Shown piece after piece: positions 6,878 to 7,117 of a DNA stretch of 7,117 nucleotides; within the stretch, counting starts at the first letter, position 1; each line of letters opens with the position of its first letter. The stretch spans positions 1 to 7,117 of the forward strand of contig JAIRRU010000011.1 of assembly GCA_031255815.1 (NCBI GenBank). Reading direction: 5' to 3'. The position numbers were made by a program, and so were the translations under genes. The notes below the pieces were generated by a model. The model was not told the DNA's origin, did no database searches, and saw nothing but the letters and a program-made list of their open reading frames with translations. This stretch comes from Treponema sp. (GTDB lineage: Bacteria; Spirochaetota; Spirochaetia; Treponematales; Breznakiellaceae).

Positions 6878-7117
6878 TTATTCATCCTTCGTCTTCAGCA
6901 CCGCGAGGAAGGCGCTCTGGGGAAGCTCCACGTCTCCCACCATCTTCATCCGCTTCTTCCCTTCCTTCTGCTTCTCCAGGAGCTTCCGCTTGCGGGTAAT
7001 GTCCCCGCCGTAGCATTTGGCAAGCACGTCCTTGCGCAGGGCGTTCACCGTTTCCCGGGCGATGATCTGGCTGCCGACAGCCCCCTGGATGGGGATCTTG
7101 AACTGCTGCCGGGGTAT
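6878..7117 (-). CDS. lepA: Elongation factor 4 (LepA), C-terminal 79 residues, 5' end outside window
   Basis: The minus-strand frame is open from the right edge to a TAA at 6880-6878 and encodes 79 residues. It contains the highly conserved LepA C-terminal signature: [20 protein letters not shown], then [17 protein letters not shown], then KEGKKRMK, ending [16 protein letters not shown]. LepA is a ribosome-associated translational GTPase that back-translocates or remodels stalled ribosomes; this domain, unique to LepA, contacts the ribosome near the peptidyl-transferase centre and the A-site tRNA. The GTPase domain lies outside the window. It converges on kamA and therefore cannot share a message with it. 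The terminus appears full length and intact. Confidence 0.95.
   Translation of the reverse strand: MPRQQFKIPIQGAVGSQIIARETVNALRKDVLAKCYGGDITRKRKLLEKQKEGKKRMKMVGDVELPQSAFLAVLKTKDE

Overview
The window is a GC-rich bacterial chromosomal segment. From the + strand left end it holds the 3' part of a class A penicillin-binding protein gene (1-1608), a complete and very large hybrid sensor histidine kinase gene (1658-5443), a 263-bp structured intergenic region (5444-5706), and a complete KamA-family radical SAM aminomutase gene (5707-6792). The minus strand carries the 3' end of lepA, entering from the right edge (7117-6878). I see no tRNA, rRNA, CRISPR array, transposase or phage gene. Protein style (the PBP core, the kinase's Cache-like sensor, the LepA C-terminus) reminds me most of Spirochaetota, perhaps a treponeme-like organism. 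That is recall of similar sequences and not a search, so the taxonomic call is only moderately confident.

The PBP and the kinase lie on the same strand 49 bp apart with no convincing terminator between them, so they may be co-transcribed. The PBP crosslinks peptidoglycan outside the inner membrane. The kinase is a membrane receptor with about 500 extracytoplasmic residues, HAMP, two PAS domains, HisKA, HATPase and a C-terminal receiver. No partner response regulator or output protein is visible in the window. kamA follows after the structured gap and probably has its own promoter or leader. Its product converts L-lysine to beta-lysine, either as free metabolite or for EF-P modification. It converges on lepA, a translation factor, with 85 bp between the stop codons.

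The most unusual DNA is the kinase-kamA intergenic region. A long imperfect inverted repeat (5525-5644) contains short near-repeats and is followed by a T6 run. Part of it can also pair in a competing way that places a 7-bp stem directly against the T6 run. This could be a terminator, a leader switch for kamA, or a dispersed palindromic repeat. Otherwise the window is ordinary chromosomal gene content. I found no clear sign of a novel multi-gene system.
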